From NCBI RefSeq assembly GCF_023195925.1, contig NZ_JALPRE010000009.1:310001-374000 (forward strand): a stretch of DNA of 64,000 nucleotides. Reading direction: 5' to 3'. This document shows, piece by piece, positions 29,131 to 38,276 of the stretch; the stretch's first letter is position 1, and every line of letters begins with the position of its first letter. The stretch comes from Aquimarina acroporae (GTDB lineage Bacteria; Bacteroidota; Bacteroidia; Flavobacteriales; Flavobacteriaceae). The position numbers and the translations under genes are program-made. The notes below the pieces were generated by a model. That model saw only the letters and a list, made by a program, of their open reading frames with translations. It was not told where the DNA came from and did not search any database.

Positions 29131-32100
29131 ATGAAAATACAAAATACATTAGCCAAATATGTTGTTTTGATACCTTTTGTGTTCAGCATACTCTTTAGTT
29201 CTACTACCTTAGCACAGAATACCCCTGTAGCCCAAAATGGTCAGCTAAAAGTATGCGGGACACAACTTTGTAATCAGTATAACCAACCCATACAACTAAG
29301 AGGAATGAGTACCCATGGCATACAATGGTATGGGTGGGGAGATTGTTTAACAGAATCTTCTCTAGACGCATTGGCCTATGATTGGGAAGCTGATATTCTT
29401 CGTATTTCACTATATGTTCAAGAAGGCGGCTACGAAACAGACCCGACAGGATTTACAAATCAAGTAACCCGATTAATTGACGAAGCTACAGAAAGGGGAA
29501 TGTACGCGCTTGTAGACTGGCATCAGCTTACTCCCGGTGATCCTAATGCAAATCTTGAAAATGCAAAACGATTCTTTACAGATATTGCAAATCTTCATAA
29601 AAACAACAACAATATTATTTATGACGTATGTAACGAACCCAATGGAACCGGTGTAAACTGGAATCGTATTAAAACTTATGCAGACCAAATTATTCCTGTA
29701 ATTAGAGGAATTGATAATGATGCTGTAGTTTTGGTAGGAACTCAAGGTTGGGCAACTTTTGGAGTATCTGGAGAGGGAAATCTACAAGACGTGATAAACA
29801 ACCCGTTGCAGTTTGAGAATGTAATGTACACATTTCACTTTTATGCTAAAAGTCACCAAGATGCTTATTTAACTACTTTGGATCAGGCTTCAAGTCAATT
29901 ACCAGTTTTTGTCACAGAATTTGGTAGTCAGGAATTTACAGGAGATGGACCAAATGATTTTGTAATGACCCAACGTTTTATTGATTTAATGAGGGAAAAA
30001 AAAATAAGCTGGACCAGTTGGAATTATTCTGATGATACAAGATCTGGAGCTGCCTGGCAACCTGGTACATGTTCTGGAGGGCCGTGGAATATAAACAGAT
30101 TAAAAGAGGCTGGAAGTTGGATAAGAGATAAAATTAAATTTCCAGCAGATAATTTCCCGGGAGGAGGTACAGGAGATACTCAGTCTCCATATCTGGGAAC
30201 TCCAGCCACCATTCCAGGAATAATTGAAGCAGAAAACTATGATTTAGGAGGATCTACAATAGCGTATAATGATCTTACTTCTGCAAATCAAGGAAATTCA
30301 TATCGTACTGATGAGGTAGATATCGAACCGTGTTCAGAAGGTGGTTATAATGTTGGTTGGATTAGTGATGGGGAATGGTTAGAATACACAGTCAATGTTC
30401 AGGAGGCAAGAAACTATACGTTTGAAGCTAGAGTAGCAGCAATAACCGAGGGTAGACAATTTCATCTTGAAGTAAATAATCAAGATGTTAGTGGAGCTTT
30501 AGTGGTTCCAAATACAGGTGGATGGCAAATCTGGCAAACGGTTTCTGCAAATATTACTCTTAATGCAGGGGAGCAAGTAATTCGAGTGGTTATGGATAGT
30601 AATGATTTTAACTTACATCGTATGACCTTTAAAAATGAAACTACTTCCGACAATATTCCTCCTTCTGTAACCCTTACGGCTCCACAACAAGGAGCTAGCT
30701 ACACCGAAGGACAGATGATAGCCATTTCGGCAAATGCCTCTGATACCGATGGTAGTGTAGACCTTGTTTCATTTTTTGTTGATGGAAATAAAATTGGAGA
30801 AGATACTTCTGCTCCTTATGAGATTACATGGGTTTCAACTTCAGGAAATCATTCAATTTCTGCAACGGCAATTGATAATAATAATATAAGCGCCACTTCT
30901 GAAACGATATCTATTTCTGTAAATAGTGACTCAGGAGGCACTGGTTGCAGTGAACCGCAATATGAAGAAAATGGAGGTTACCAAGCAGGTAGTATTGTTC
31001 AAAATAATGGTAGTACTTATGAATGTAAACCTTATCCATTTTCAGGATGGTGTAATGGAGCTGCTTGGGCTTATGCTCCGGGAGAAGGGACATATTGGCA
31101 AGATGCTTGGGTGTTAATAGGGGAGTGCGACGGAGGAAATCCTCCAGATGGAAATGAATCTCCTTCGGTTGTAATTACACAACCCATTAATGGCCAATCG
31201 TTTTCAAATGGAAGCACAATTACGATTACGACTTCTGCCTCAGATACTGATGGTACTATTACCAAAGTAGAATTTTTGAGTAATGGTGTAAAAATAGGGG
31301 AAGATACCGTTGCTCCTTATAGTTTTAATTGGGGTAATGTTTCTAACGGAAACTATACTTTATCAGCTCTGGCCACAGATGACGATAATGCAACAACCAC
31401 ATCTTCCCCGATTACAATTTCGGTAGGATCAGTTACTCCACCGCCAACTACAGATCTTCCTGCAAGAATTTTGAATGGGTATTGGCATAATTTTCAAAAT
31501 GGATCTGGATTAATAAAATTACGAGATGTGTCTCCCAATTGGGATGTGATTAATGTTTCTTTTGCTGTATCTAAAGTATCACCTACCGATGGAGAAATTG
31601 AGTTTAAGCTGGACCCTGAATTTGGAACTATTAATTATGATGTGAGTGAATTTAAGTCTGACATTAAGTTTCTACAAAGTCAAGGTAAGAAAGTGATTAT
31701 TTCTATTGGCGGTGCAGAGGGACAAGTACAATTGAATACAACATCTGCAAGAGATAAATTTATTTCTTCGATGATTTCGATTATTGAGGAATATGGATTC
31801 GATGGTATGGATATCGATTTCGAAGGTCAATCACTTTCTTTTAATCTTGGTGATACCGATTTCGAAAATCCAACTACCCCTGTAATTGTAAATACCATCG
31901 ATGCCGTAAGAGATGTATGTAATCATTTTGGGAACGATTTTATTCTAACTATGGCTCCAGAAACGTTTTTCGTGCAGTTGGGATATTCTTTTTATGGAGG
32001 TATTTCTGCCGGAGCCGATAGAAGAGCAGGAGCCTATTTACCTTTAATTCATGCACTACGAGATAAACTTACTTTTCTACAAGTGCAGTATTACAACTCA

Positions 32101-32763
32101 GGGTCAATTACAGCTTTGGATGATCAATTTTATGGTATGGGGAATTCAGATTTTTATGTGTCCTTGGTAGATATGTTACTTAAAGGTTTTCCTATTACCA
32201 GAGATCAGAATAAGTTTTTTCCAGCATTACGACCAGATCAAATCCTTATTGGCGTACCAGCTACAGTTAACGCAGGTAATGGGCATACAGGTGCACAAGG
32301 AGTGATTACAGCATTAGATTATTTAATTAAAGGAGAATCATTTGGTGGCCAATATAATCTTGCTCAAACCTATCCGGGTTTAAGGGGGGTAATGAGTTGG
32401 TCGATTAATTGGGATGCATTTGAAAATAAAAACTTTTCAAATGAGGTAAGAGACTATCTTGATGGGCTTGATGATAAAAGTTCTCCAGCCAATTCAGTAA
32501 AAATAATAGATGAGGTTACTCTTGCTTTGTTTCCTAATCCGGTTACAAAATATCTACATATCATTCAGAAAACACCTATAACCGATTTTGAAGTTATCAT
32601 ATATAATATCCATGGGAGTCAGGTGTACAAAGAAATGGGTTTAAAAACAGAAAAATCAACCAAATCTATTACTCTGGATTTGGAGCGGTTAGAACAAGGA
32701 ATGTATTTCTATACTACAAGGGTAAACGGCAAGGAATACAAAGGAAAGTTGATTAAGGAATAG
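29131..32763 (+). CDS. T9SS-secreted GH5-CBM6-GH18 chimera
   Basis: This 1210-residue protein has a signal peptide to about residue 29 (TLAQ). It carries a GH5 barrel (about 38-335, acid/base Glu169 in NEP, nucleophile Glu263 in VTEFGS, cellulase-like GH5_2 pattern), a CBM6 (about 358-500), Big (508-600), CBM5/12-like (605-668), Big (672-765), GH18 (776-1105, DGMDIDFEG with Asp894, Asp896, Glu898) and a T9SS tail (1127-1210, LFPNPVTK). The Big-CBM-Big-GH18 part closely resembles the last third of the preceding giant chitinase. GH5 would cut a beta-glucan (or possibly chitosan) while GH18 cuts chitin, which fits a mixed-polymer wall. GH16 follows 28 bp downstream. Confidence 0.93.
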   Translation: MKIQNTLAKYVVLIPFVFSILFSSTTLAQNTPVAQNGQLKVCGTQLCNQYNQPIQLRGMSTHGIQWYGWGDCLTESSLDALAYDWEADILRISLYVQEGGYETDPTGFTNQVTRLIDEATERGMYALVDWHQLTPGDPNANLENAKRFFTDIANLHKNNNNIIYDVCNEPNGTGVNWNRIKTYADQIIPVIRGIDNDAVVLVGTQGWATFGVSGEGNLQDVINNPLQFENVMYTFHFYAKSHQDAYLTTLDQASSQLPVFVTEFGSQEFTGDGPNDFVMTQRFIDLMREKKISWTSWNYSDDTRSGAAWQPGTCSGGPWNINRLKEAGSWIRDKIKFPADNFPGGGTGDTQSPYLGTPATIPGIIEAENYDLGGSTIAYNDLTSANQGNSYRTDEVDIEPCSEGGYNVGWISDGEWLEYTVNVQEARNYTFEARVAAITEGRQFHLEVNNQDVSGALVVPNTGGWQIWQTVSANITLNAGEQVIRVVMDSNDFNLHRMTFKNETTSDNIPPSVTLTAPQQGASYTEGQMIAISANASDTDGSVDLVSFFVDGNKIGEDTSAPYEITWVSTSGNHSISATAIDNNNISATSETISISVNSDSGGTGCSEPQYEENGGYQAGSIVQNNGSTYECKPYPFSGWCNGAAWAYAPGEGTYWQDAWVLIGECDGGNPPDGNESPSVVITQPINGQSFSNGSTITITTSASDTDGTITKVEFLSNGVKIGEDTVAPYSFNWGNVSNGNYTLSALATDDDNATTTSSPITISVGSVTPPPTTDLPARILNGYWHNFQNGSGLIKLRDVSPNWDVINVSFAVSKVSPTDGEIEFKLDPEFGTINYDVSEFKSDIKFLQSQGKKVIISIGGAEGQVQLNTTSARDKFISSMISIIEEYGFDGMDIDFEGQSLSFNLGDTDFENPTTPVIVNTIDAVRDVCNHFGNDFILTMAPETFFVQLGYSFYGGISAGADRRAGAYLPLIHALRDKLTFLQVQYYNSGSITALDDQFYGMGNSDFYVSLVDMLLKGFPITRDQNKFFPALRPDQILIGVPATVNAGNGHTGAQGVITALDYLIKGESFGGQYNLAQTYPGLRGVMSWSINWDAFENKNFSNEVRDYLDGLDDKSSPANSVKIIDEVTLALFPNPVTKYLHIIQKTPITDFEVIIYNIHGSQVYKEMGLKTEKSTKSITLDLERLEQGMYFYTTRVNGKEYKGKLIKE

Positions 32764-32791
32764 TGGTAATAACTTTTAAAACCCAACGATT

Positions 32792-34489
32792 ATGAAAATA
32801 ATTAAAATACAAATTCTGCTATTTTTTCTAATTAGTATTTGCAGTCATTTAACAATGGCTCAGAACTGGACTTTGGTCTGGCAGGATGAATTTACGAATG
32901 GAATTAGTCCCGATTGGGTGTTCGAAACTGGCAACGGAAATTCAGGATGGGGTAATAACGAACTGCAGTATTACCGAAGAGAGAATGCTACGGTAGAAAA
33001 TGGTCATTTGGTTATTACAGCTAGAAGAGAGAGTATAGGTGGGTATAATTACACATCATCAAGAATGAAAACCCAGGGAAAGAAATCCTGGAAATATGGT
33101 AAGGTAGAAGCTCGAATTTCGGTTCCTGCATTTCTTGGATCATGGCCAGCATTTTGGATGTTAGGTGATAACATTTCAACTATTGGTTGGCCTGCATGTG
33201 GAGAAATAGATATTATGGAGCATGTGAATACTGAAGCACAAACGCACGGTACCATTCATTGGCAGGATCATAACAATGCATATGCAAGTTATACCGGATC
33301 AACATCAGTGAACTCTGTTACCAATTTTCATACATATACCATAGAATGGGATGAATTGGCAATTAAATGGTTTGTAGATGGAAATCTGTATCATGAAGCT
33401 AGCATTGAAAACGGAGTAAATGGCACCTCTGAATTTCATAATAACTTTTTCATTCTTCTCAATATGGCTATAGGAGGAAACTGGCCCGGTTTCAATATCG
33501 ATAATACCGCATTTCCTGCACGTATGTTAGTGGATTATGTTCGCATTTATCAAAAAACTGGAACTTCTTCAGGACCAGTAAGTTTATTTCAGCATTGCGA
33601 TTTTGACGGGTATTCTGTAGCGCTACAGGAAGGGAGTTATACGATGAGTCAATTACAATCTTTAGGGCTTGTAGATAACGATATTTCTTCTTTAAAAGTA
33701 CAAGAAGATTTTCAAATCAGGTTATATGAGCATGATAATTTTACTGGAGCTTCAATAGTGAAAACTAGTGATGATACTTGTTTGGTAAATGATGGGTTTA
33801 ACGATATTATGAGTTCTGCTATTGTGTCTGGGGTACAATCTTCATGGTTAACACAGATTGAAGCAGAAGACTATATTGTTCAATCAGGAACGCAAACCGA
33901 AGCCTGCTCTGAAGGCGGACTTAATGTCGGTTGGATAGATACCAACGATTGGTTGGTATGGAATGTAAACATACCTAATGCAGGGAGTTATTTAATCGAA
34001 TACCGTGTTGCAAGTCCAAATAATGGAGGCGTACTTCAGCTTGAAAAAGCCGGTGGCATCCCAGTCTATGGTTCATTAACCATTCCCAATACCGGAGGAT
34101 GGCAAAACTGGACTTCGATATCACATGCAGTTAATTTAGATGGAGGGGCACAAGAAATTGCAATCAAAGCACCTGCCGGAGGCTGGAATATTAACTGGCT
34201 AAAAATTAGCAGTACCTCAAACGGGATAAAATCTATGATAAGGGAGACGGTTTCCAAGAGCGATGATCTTATTGTTTTTCCAGTTCCTGCCAAAGATGTT
34301 TTAACCATACAAGGAACCAGCCTCAAATCTTCTTTAGGAATATATTCTATCGATGGAAAACTTATTCGTGAGACAGATACAAAGGGGAAAGATGGAGCAA
34401 CGATTTTAGATGTACAAGAACTAAAATCTGGATTATATGTTATTAAAGATTTTAAGACTGGTAAAACTACCCGTTTTTCCAAAGAATAA
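32792..34489 (+). CDS. T9SS-secreted GH16 beta-1,3-glucanase (laminarinase)
   Basis: This 565-residue protein has a signal peptide ending TMAQ (about 24). The GH16 jelly roll spans about 25-255, with the laminarinase motif GEIDIMEHV: nucleophile Glu138, Asp140, acid/base Glu143, and a typical WPAFWML before it. Next are a beta-gamma-crystallin-like module (about 262-350, with LFQHCDFDGYSV and a later SSLKV), a CBM6 (about 352-473, IEAEDY to NINWLKI) and a T9SS tail (about 490-565, VFPVPAKD to RFSKE). It would cut internal beta-1,3-glucan bonds. Co-transcription with the GH5-GH18 gene (28 bp) and GH64 gene (13 bp) is likely. Confidence 0.94.
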   Translation: MKIIKIQILLFFLISICSHLTMAQNWTLVWQDEFTNGISPDWVFETGNGNSGWGNNELQYYRRENATVENGHLVITARRESIGGYNYTSSRMKTQGKKSWKYGKVEARISVPAFLGSWPAFWMLGDNISTIGWPACGEIDIMEHVNTEAQTHGTIHWQDHNNAYASYTGSTSVNSVTNFHTYTIEWDELAIKWFVDGNLYHEASIENGVNGTSEFHNNFFILLNMAIGGNWPGFNIDNTAFPARMLVDYVRIYQKTGTSSGPVSLFQHCDFDGYSVALQEGSYTMSQLQSLGLVDNDISSLKVQEDFQIRLYEHDNFTGASIVKTSDDTCLVNDGFNDIMSSAIVSGVQSSWLTQIEAEDYIVQSGTQTEACSEGGLNVGWIDTNDWLVWNVNIPNAGSYLIEYRVASPNNGGVLQLEKAGGIPVYGSLTIPNTGGWQNWTSISHAVNLDGGAQEIAIKAPAGGWNINWLKISSTSNGIKSMIRETVSKSDDLIVFPVPAKDVLTIQGTSLKSSLGIYSIDGKLIRETDTKGKDGATILDVQELKSGLYVIKDFKTGKTTRFSKE

Positions 34490-34502
34490 ATAAAAAGCAA
34501 AA

Positions 34503-36659
34503 ATGAAGACTAACACAAACTCAATATATAAAAGGTATATTAAATATTCTATTGTCATATTCATGGTGATGTGCCAATACGGCTTAGTTTCACAAACATT
34601 ACCTTATGAAGTAGAAAATAATTCAGATTTTCCCGACGATCAAGTGTATATAGCTATTGTAGGGATTACAGACGGACATGTTTGGGTGGATCCGGTAACT
34701 GGTCAGGTAAATCAAATGAGTGTTTCAGATAATACTGTTCCAGGTCCTGTGATTGGTGGAAATCAAGGTCCTGGTAATAACGCACTGTATGCCAACTGTT
34801 TTAGAAAACTTAGTGATATTCCTAATAAGACAATTAATATTCCTAAGATAGCAGGTTGTAGAATGATGCTTTCTTTCGGAAGTCAATTGTATTTGTACTT
34901 CTTTGGCCACTCTGGTGATCCAAGTGGTTACGCAGCACCTAACTTGTCTAATCCAACTGATCCTAATCAAGGGATCAAATATGAACTTATAGAGTTAACC
35001 TTTAATGATTTTGGACTTTGGTGTAATACAACACGAGTAGATTCATATCAATACCCTATGGGACTTGAAGTTTGGGGAGGTAATAATTTTTACAAAAGAG
35101 TAGGAGAACTGAAAACACATCAGGATATCTTATCGGAATGGCAATCTGCGGCACCTTCAGAATTTCAAAGTTTAGTAGATGTATCTGAAGGAATCATACA
35201 TTTTCCAACTAAGACTACCACCTTTCCTACCAATTTTTTTCAGTCTTATATAGATGCTATATGGAGTAAGTACAGAACCGATGAATTGGTATTTAATTCG
35301 GGTCAAGCTGGAGTATGGCGTGGAAGAGTGAACGGGAATGAATTTGTGTTTACCAGAGATGGTGATGGGCAAATAGCCAGAATACCGGGTAAACCTACAA
35401 CACTTGAAGCTATGGAAGGAAGTGGGGTATTGGCCTCTGGTGATAGATGGGATTTGGTAGTTCAAGCACAATTTGTGGCTGCCATCACAAGACATGCAAT
35501 AGATCTTAATGTGCCTTCGGGAGTGTATCAGGATTTTGGAGATACTTCAAAATATTATCAGACATGGCCTTATAATTGGTACTCCAAGTTTTTTCATAGA
35601 TCAGATATTAGTCAAGACAGTCAGACATACACTTTTGCATATGATGATGTATTTGATCAGTCGGCTACAGTTCACACTCCAAACCCCACAAATATAAAAA
35701 TTACGATTGGTGGTTTTTTTGGATCTACATCACCCGATTTAGGAGTGGTAACACTTTTTCAACATTGTAATTATAGTGGATCTTCTGTTTCGCTTTCCGA
35801 AGGGAGTTATACACTTGGTCAACTTCAGGAAAAAGGAATTACAAACGATGATATTTCTTCAATAAGGGTACAAAACGGATACGAAGTAACGCTGTATCAA
35901 GATGACAACTTTACGGGACGTTCTTTGATTAAAACCGCAGATGATACTTGTCTGGTTGATGACAATTTTAATGATGAAATAAGTTCTTTAGGGATTTCTA
36001 AAGTAAGCTCATCTCAGTCTATTATGATTGAAGCAGAAGATTTTGTAGCAGAGTCAGGTGTACAAACTGAGCCTTGTTCTGAAGGAGGTCTAAATGTAGG
36101 TTATATAGATGCTGATGATTGGCTAGTTTGGGATGTAGATATTCCAACAGGAGGAAGTTACTTGGTAGAATATAGAGTGGCCAGCCCAAATATAGGAGGT
36201 ACGCTTCAACTGGAAAAAGGAGGAGGAGCCCTGGTTTATGGAAATATGACTGTACCCAATACCGGAGGATGGCAAAATTGGAGTACTATTCAACATACTG
36301 TAAATCTGGAGTCTGGAGTACAACAAATAGCAATTAAAGCCCTTGTTGGTGGCTGGAATATCAACTGGTTAAAAATTAGTGCTACTTCAAATAGTATAAA
36401 AGCTAGTAAAAACGATGTAAGTATTAGTAATGAAGGTTTTATAGCATTTCCTATACCTACAACAAAGGTTTTAAATGTAATCGGTTTATCACCTCAATCT
36501 CATATCGGAATTTATAATATGAATGGAAATATTATTCAGGAAACCGAAACAAAAGTAAGAGACGGTAGAACAATATTAGATGTGCAACATCTAAAACCTG
36601 GATTATATATAATAAAAGATTTCAAAACAAATAAAACCATACGTTTTGTAAAGCAATAA
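34503..36659 (+). CDS. T9SS-secreted GH64 beta-1,3-glucanase
   Basis: This 718-residue protein has a signal region to about residue 32 (LVSQ). The GH64 catalytic domain (about 33-405) has YIAIVG near the N-terminus. The segment LIELTFNDFGLWCNTTRVD places Glu164 and Asp180 sixteen residues apart, as in the Glu154/Asp170 catalytic pair recalled for the Streptomyces laminaripentaose-producing enzyme. A beta-gamma-crystallin module (about 416-505), CBM6 (about 507-630) and T9SS tail (about 640-718) follow, closely paralleling the GH16 neighbour. GH64 enzymes cut long beta-1,3-glucan chains into pentasaccharides, complementing GH16. A strong hairpin follows the gene. Confidence 0.9.
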   Translation: MKTNTNSIYKRYIKYSIVIFMVMCQYGLVSQTLPYEVENNSDFPDDQVYIAIVGITDGHVWVDPVTGQVNQMSVSDNTVPGPVIGGNQGPGNNALYANCFRKLSDIPNKTINIPKIAGCRMMLSFGSQLYLYFFGHSGDPSGYAAPNLSNPTDPNQGIKYELIELTFNDFGLWCNTTRVDSYQYPMGLEVWGGNNFYKRVGELKTHQDILSEWQSAAPSEFQSLVDVSEGIIHFPTKTTTFPTNFFQSYIDAIWSKYRTDELVFNSGQAGVWRGRVNGNEFVFTRDGDGQIARIPGKPTTLEAMEGSGVLASGDRWDLVVQAQFVAAITRHAIDLNVPSGVYQDFGDTSKYYQTWPYNWYSKFFHRSDISQDSQTYTFAYDDVFDQSATVHTPNPTNIKITIGGFFGSTSPDLGVVTLFQHCNYSGSSVSLSEGSYTLGQLQEKGITNDDISSIRVQNGYEVTLYQDDNFTGRSLIKTADDTCLVDDNFNDEISSLGISKVSSSQSIMIEAEDFVAESGVQTEPCSEGGLNVGYIDADDWLVWDVDIPTGGSYLVEYRVASPNIGGTLQLEKGGGALVYGNMTVPNTGGWQNWSTIQHTVNLESGVQQIAIKALVGGWNINWLKISATSNSIKASKNDVSISNEGFIAFPIPTTKVLNVIGLSPQSHIGIYNMNGNIIQETETKVRDGRTILDVQHLKPGLYIIKDFKTNKTIRFVKQ

Positions 36660-36698
36660 AAATTACTGCTGTAGACTTTACTTCAGAATTAATACATG

Positions 36699-36741
36699 CC
36701 TAGGGTGTATAGAATTACACCTTAGGTTTGATTTCGTTTTT
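36699..36741 (+). terminator. Terminator after GH64 gene
   Basis: An 11-pair stem CCTAGGGTGTA / TACACCTTAGG at 36699-36726 is followed by a T-rich tail (TTTGATTTCGTTTTT). It ends the GH5-GH18, GH16, GH64 unit. Confidence 0.82.
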
Positions 36742-36800
36742 AAGATTTCCTATCCTTAATAACCCCTACTCATTATGTCTAATCTAAAATTTATGAAGTC

Positions 36801-38093
36801 ATGAAAAGAATCAGTTTTTTCTTGTTTCTATTGTTCCTTATGAGTCTTTCTCAATATGTGTTTTCACATGGCACTGTAATTTGGCCTCCAAGTCGAATTT
36901 ATAATTGTTATACCAATCCCTCTACAGATGTTTGTCAGCCTTGCGGCAATGCAATTTATAATTGGATGGGTGTTTTACAACCAGATACCAATTTTGGGAG
37001 ACATCAAGATTATGTTCCAGATGGTCAAATTGCTAGTGGAGGTAATGGTAGTGGGATTGATTTTAGCTGTCTTGATGCTTTAACTACTGCTTGGCCTGCT
37101 ACAAGAGTTAATCATGGATACATCGATGTAAAATGGGAAAACACAGCCCCTCATAAAACACAATATTATAAGGTGTATATTACTCCTCTAAATTGGGATC
37201 CCACAAAACCCTTACTTTGGAATGAACTGCTCGAGATTGGTCATGTTGGTCAAAGCCCAGCTGCATCTTTCACGACCATTAGATCTTTTATTCCAGATTC
37301 ATATGTAGGTAAAAGAGCTGCTCTGGTTAGTGTTTGGCAGAGAGATTATAACGAAAGTCATGAAGCATTTTACGCTGTAAGTGATATACTGGTTGATGGC
37401 CAGGGTAGTTGTAATACGGGGGATACCGTAGGAATTACTTTTACCAACACTACAAATTGTGATCTGCAGTATTTTCAGAATGATATTGTACAAGGTTCAG
37501 CAAGCGCGGGAGACACTTATACTACAGAAGCCATAGTAGGTAGTGAGTGGCAAGCCAAGGATACCTCAGGAACTACAATTGATAATTTTACAGTGATTTG
37601 TGAACAGACGAACTATACTTCAACAGGGAATTGTACAGGAGGTGATCATGGTTGCAATGGTATACCAACTTGGTCTTCTTCCTATATCTATGTGGGTGGA
37701 GACACTGTAACCTATAATGGAGTAGAATATCAAGCAAAATGGTGGACCAAAGGAGACAATCCCGAAGAGAATTCTGGTCAATGGGATGTTTGGAAGAACA
37801 TTGGTGACTGTATTAATACTAGCTCAAAAGAATCACTTAAAATCACAAGTATATTAGGTTCAAGAGGAAGAATTTCTACTATACATTTCCAAGTAGATGT
37901 TACAAGGAAATTGACTATGACCATTCGTAATTTGTCAAATCAAGTAATGTTGACAGTGTTTGAGAATGAACCTAAATTATCTGGTAAACATAAACATTCC
38001 TTTGATTCGAAAAGTTTACCTTCAGGAATTTATATATGCGTTTTGGAAGGTTATAATGGAGGCTTTACATCGCAGAAAATTATTATTAAATAA
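36801..38093 (+). CDS. AA10 lytic polysaccharide monooxygenase with CBM5/12 and T9SS tail
   Basis: In this 430-residue protein, signal cleavage after residue 22 (YVFS) exposes His23 as the mature N-terminus, needed for the copper histidine brace. The second brace residue is His118 in TAPHKTQYY. The AA10 domain spans about 23-200. A module at about 201-277 (FTNTTNCDLQYF to GSEWQAKDTSG) resembles VHL-beta-like domains and is not a usual LPMO partner. A CBM5/12 (about 285-335, YQAKWWTKGD) and a T9SS tail (about 342-430, ending KIIIK) complete it. It oxidatively breaks crystalline chitin and helps the GH18 enzymes. It is a single transcription unit between two terminators. Confidence 0.93.
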   Translation: MKRISFFLFLLFLMSLSQYVFSHGTVIWPPSRIYNCYTNPSTDVCQPCGNAIYNWMGVLQPDTNFGRHQDYVPDGQIASGGNGSGIDFSCLDALTTAWPATRVNHGYIDVKWENTAPHKTQYYKVYITPLNWDPTKPLLWNELLEIGHVGQSPAASFTTIRSFIPDSYVGKRAALVSVWQRDYNESHEAFYAVSDILVDGQGSCNTGDTVGITFTNTTNCDLQYFQNDIVQGSASAGDTYTTEAIVGSEWQAKDTSGTTIDNFTVICEQTNYTSTGNCTGGDHGCNGIPTWSSSYIYVGGDTVTYNGVEYQAKWWTKGDNPEENSGQWDVWKNIGDCINTSSKESLKITSILGSRGRISTIHFQVDVTRKLTMTIRNLSNQVMLTVFENEPKLSGKHKHSFDSKSLPSGIYICVLEGYNGGFTSQKIIIK

Positions 38094-38140
38094 GAAATGA
38101 TCTGGACTTAGTTGTTCAAAAAAAACCGAATACTAAAAGA

Positions 38141-38194
38141 ATGCCTGCAAATTCTAGATAATGTCGCAACCATAGGTTTGCAGGTATTTATTTT
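38141..38194 (+). terminator. Terminator after LPMO gene
   Basis: An 11-pair stem ATGCCTGCAAA / TTTGCAGGTAT at 38141-38187 (one G-T pair) encloses a loop of about 25 nt and is followed by TTATTTTAT. Confidence 0.72.
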
Positions 38195-38276
38195 ATAGTT
38201 ATAAACAGTAAGTACTTTTTATAAAGTGCCAACCTAATTCTATAAACCAAACACAAACTCAAACGTAACTACAGTC

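Noticed and set aside
34066-34500. 144-codon open frame on the minus strand
   Set aside because: It is antisense to the CBM6 and T9SS tail of the GH16 gene, and has no signal, motif or spacing of its own.
35172-35495. 107-codon minus-strand frame
   Set aside because: Antisense shadow of the GH64 domain, with no supporting pattern.
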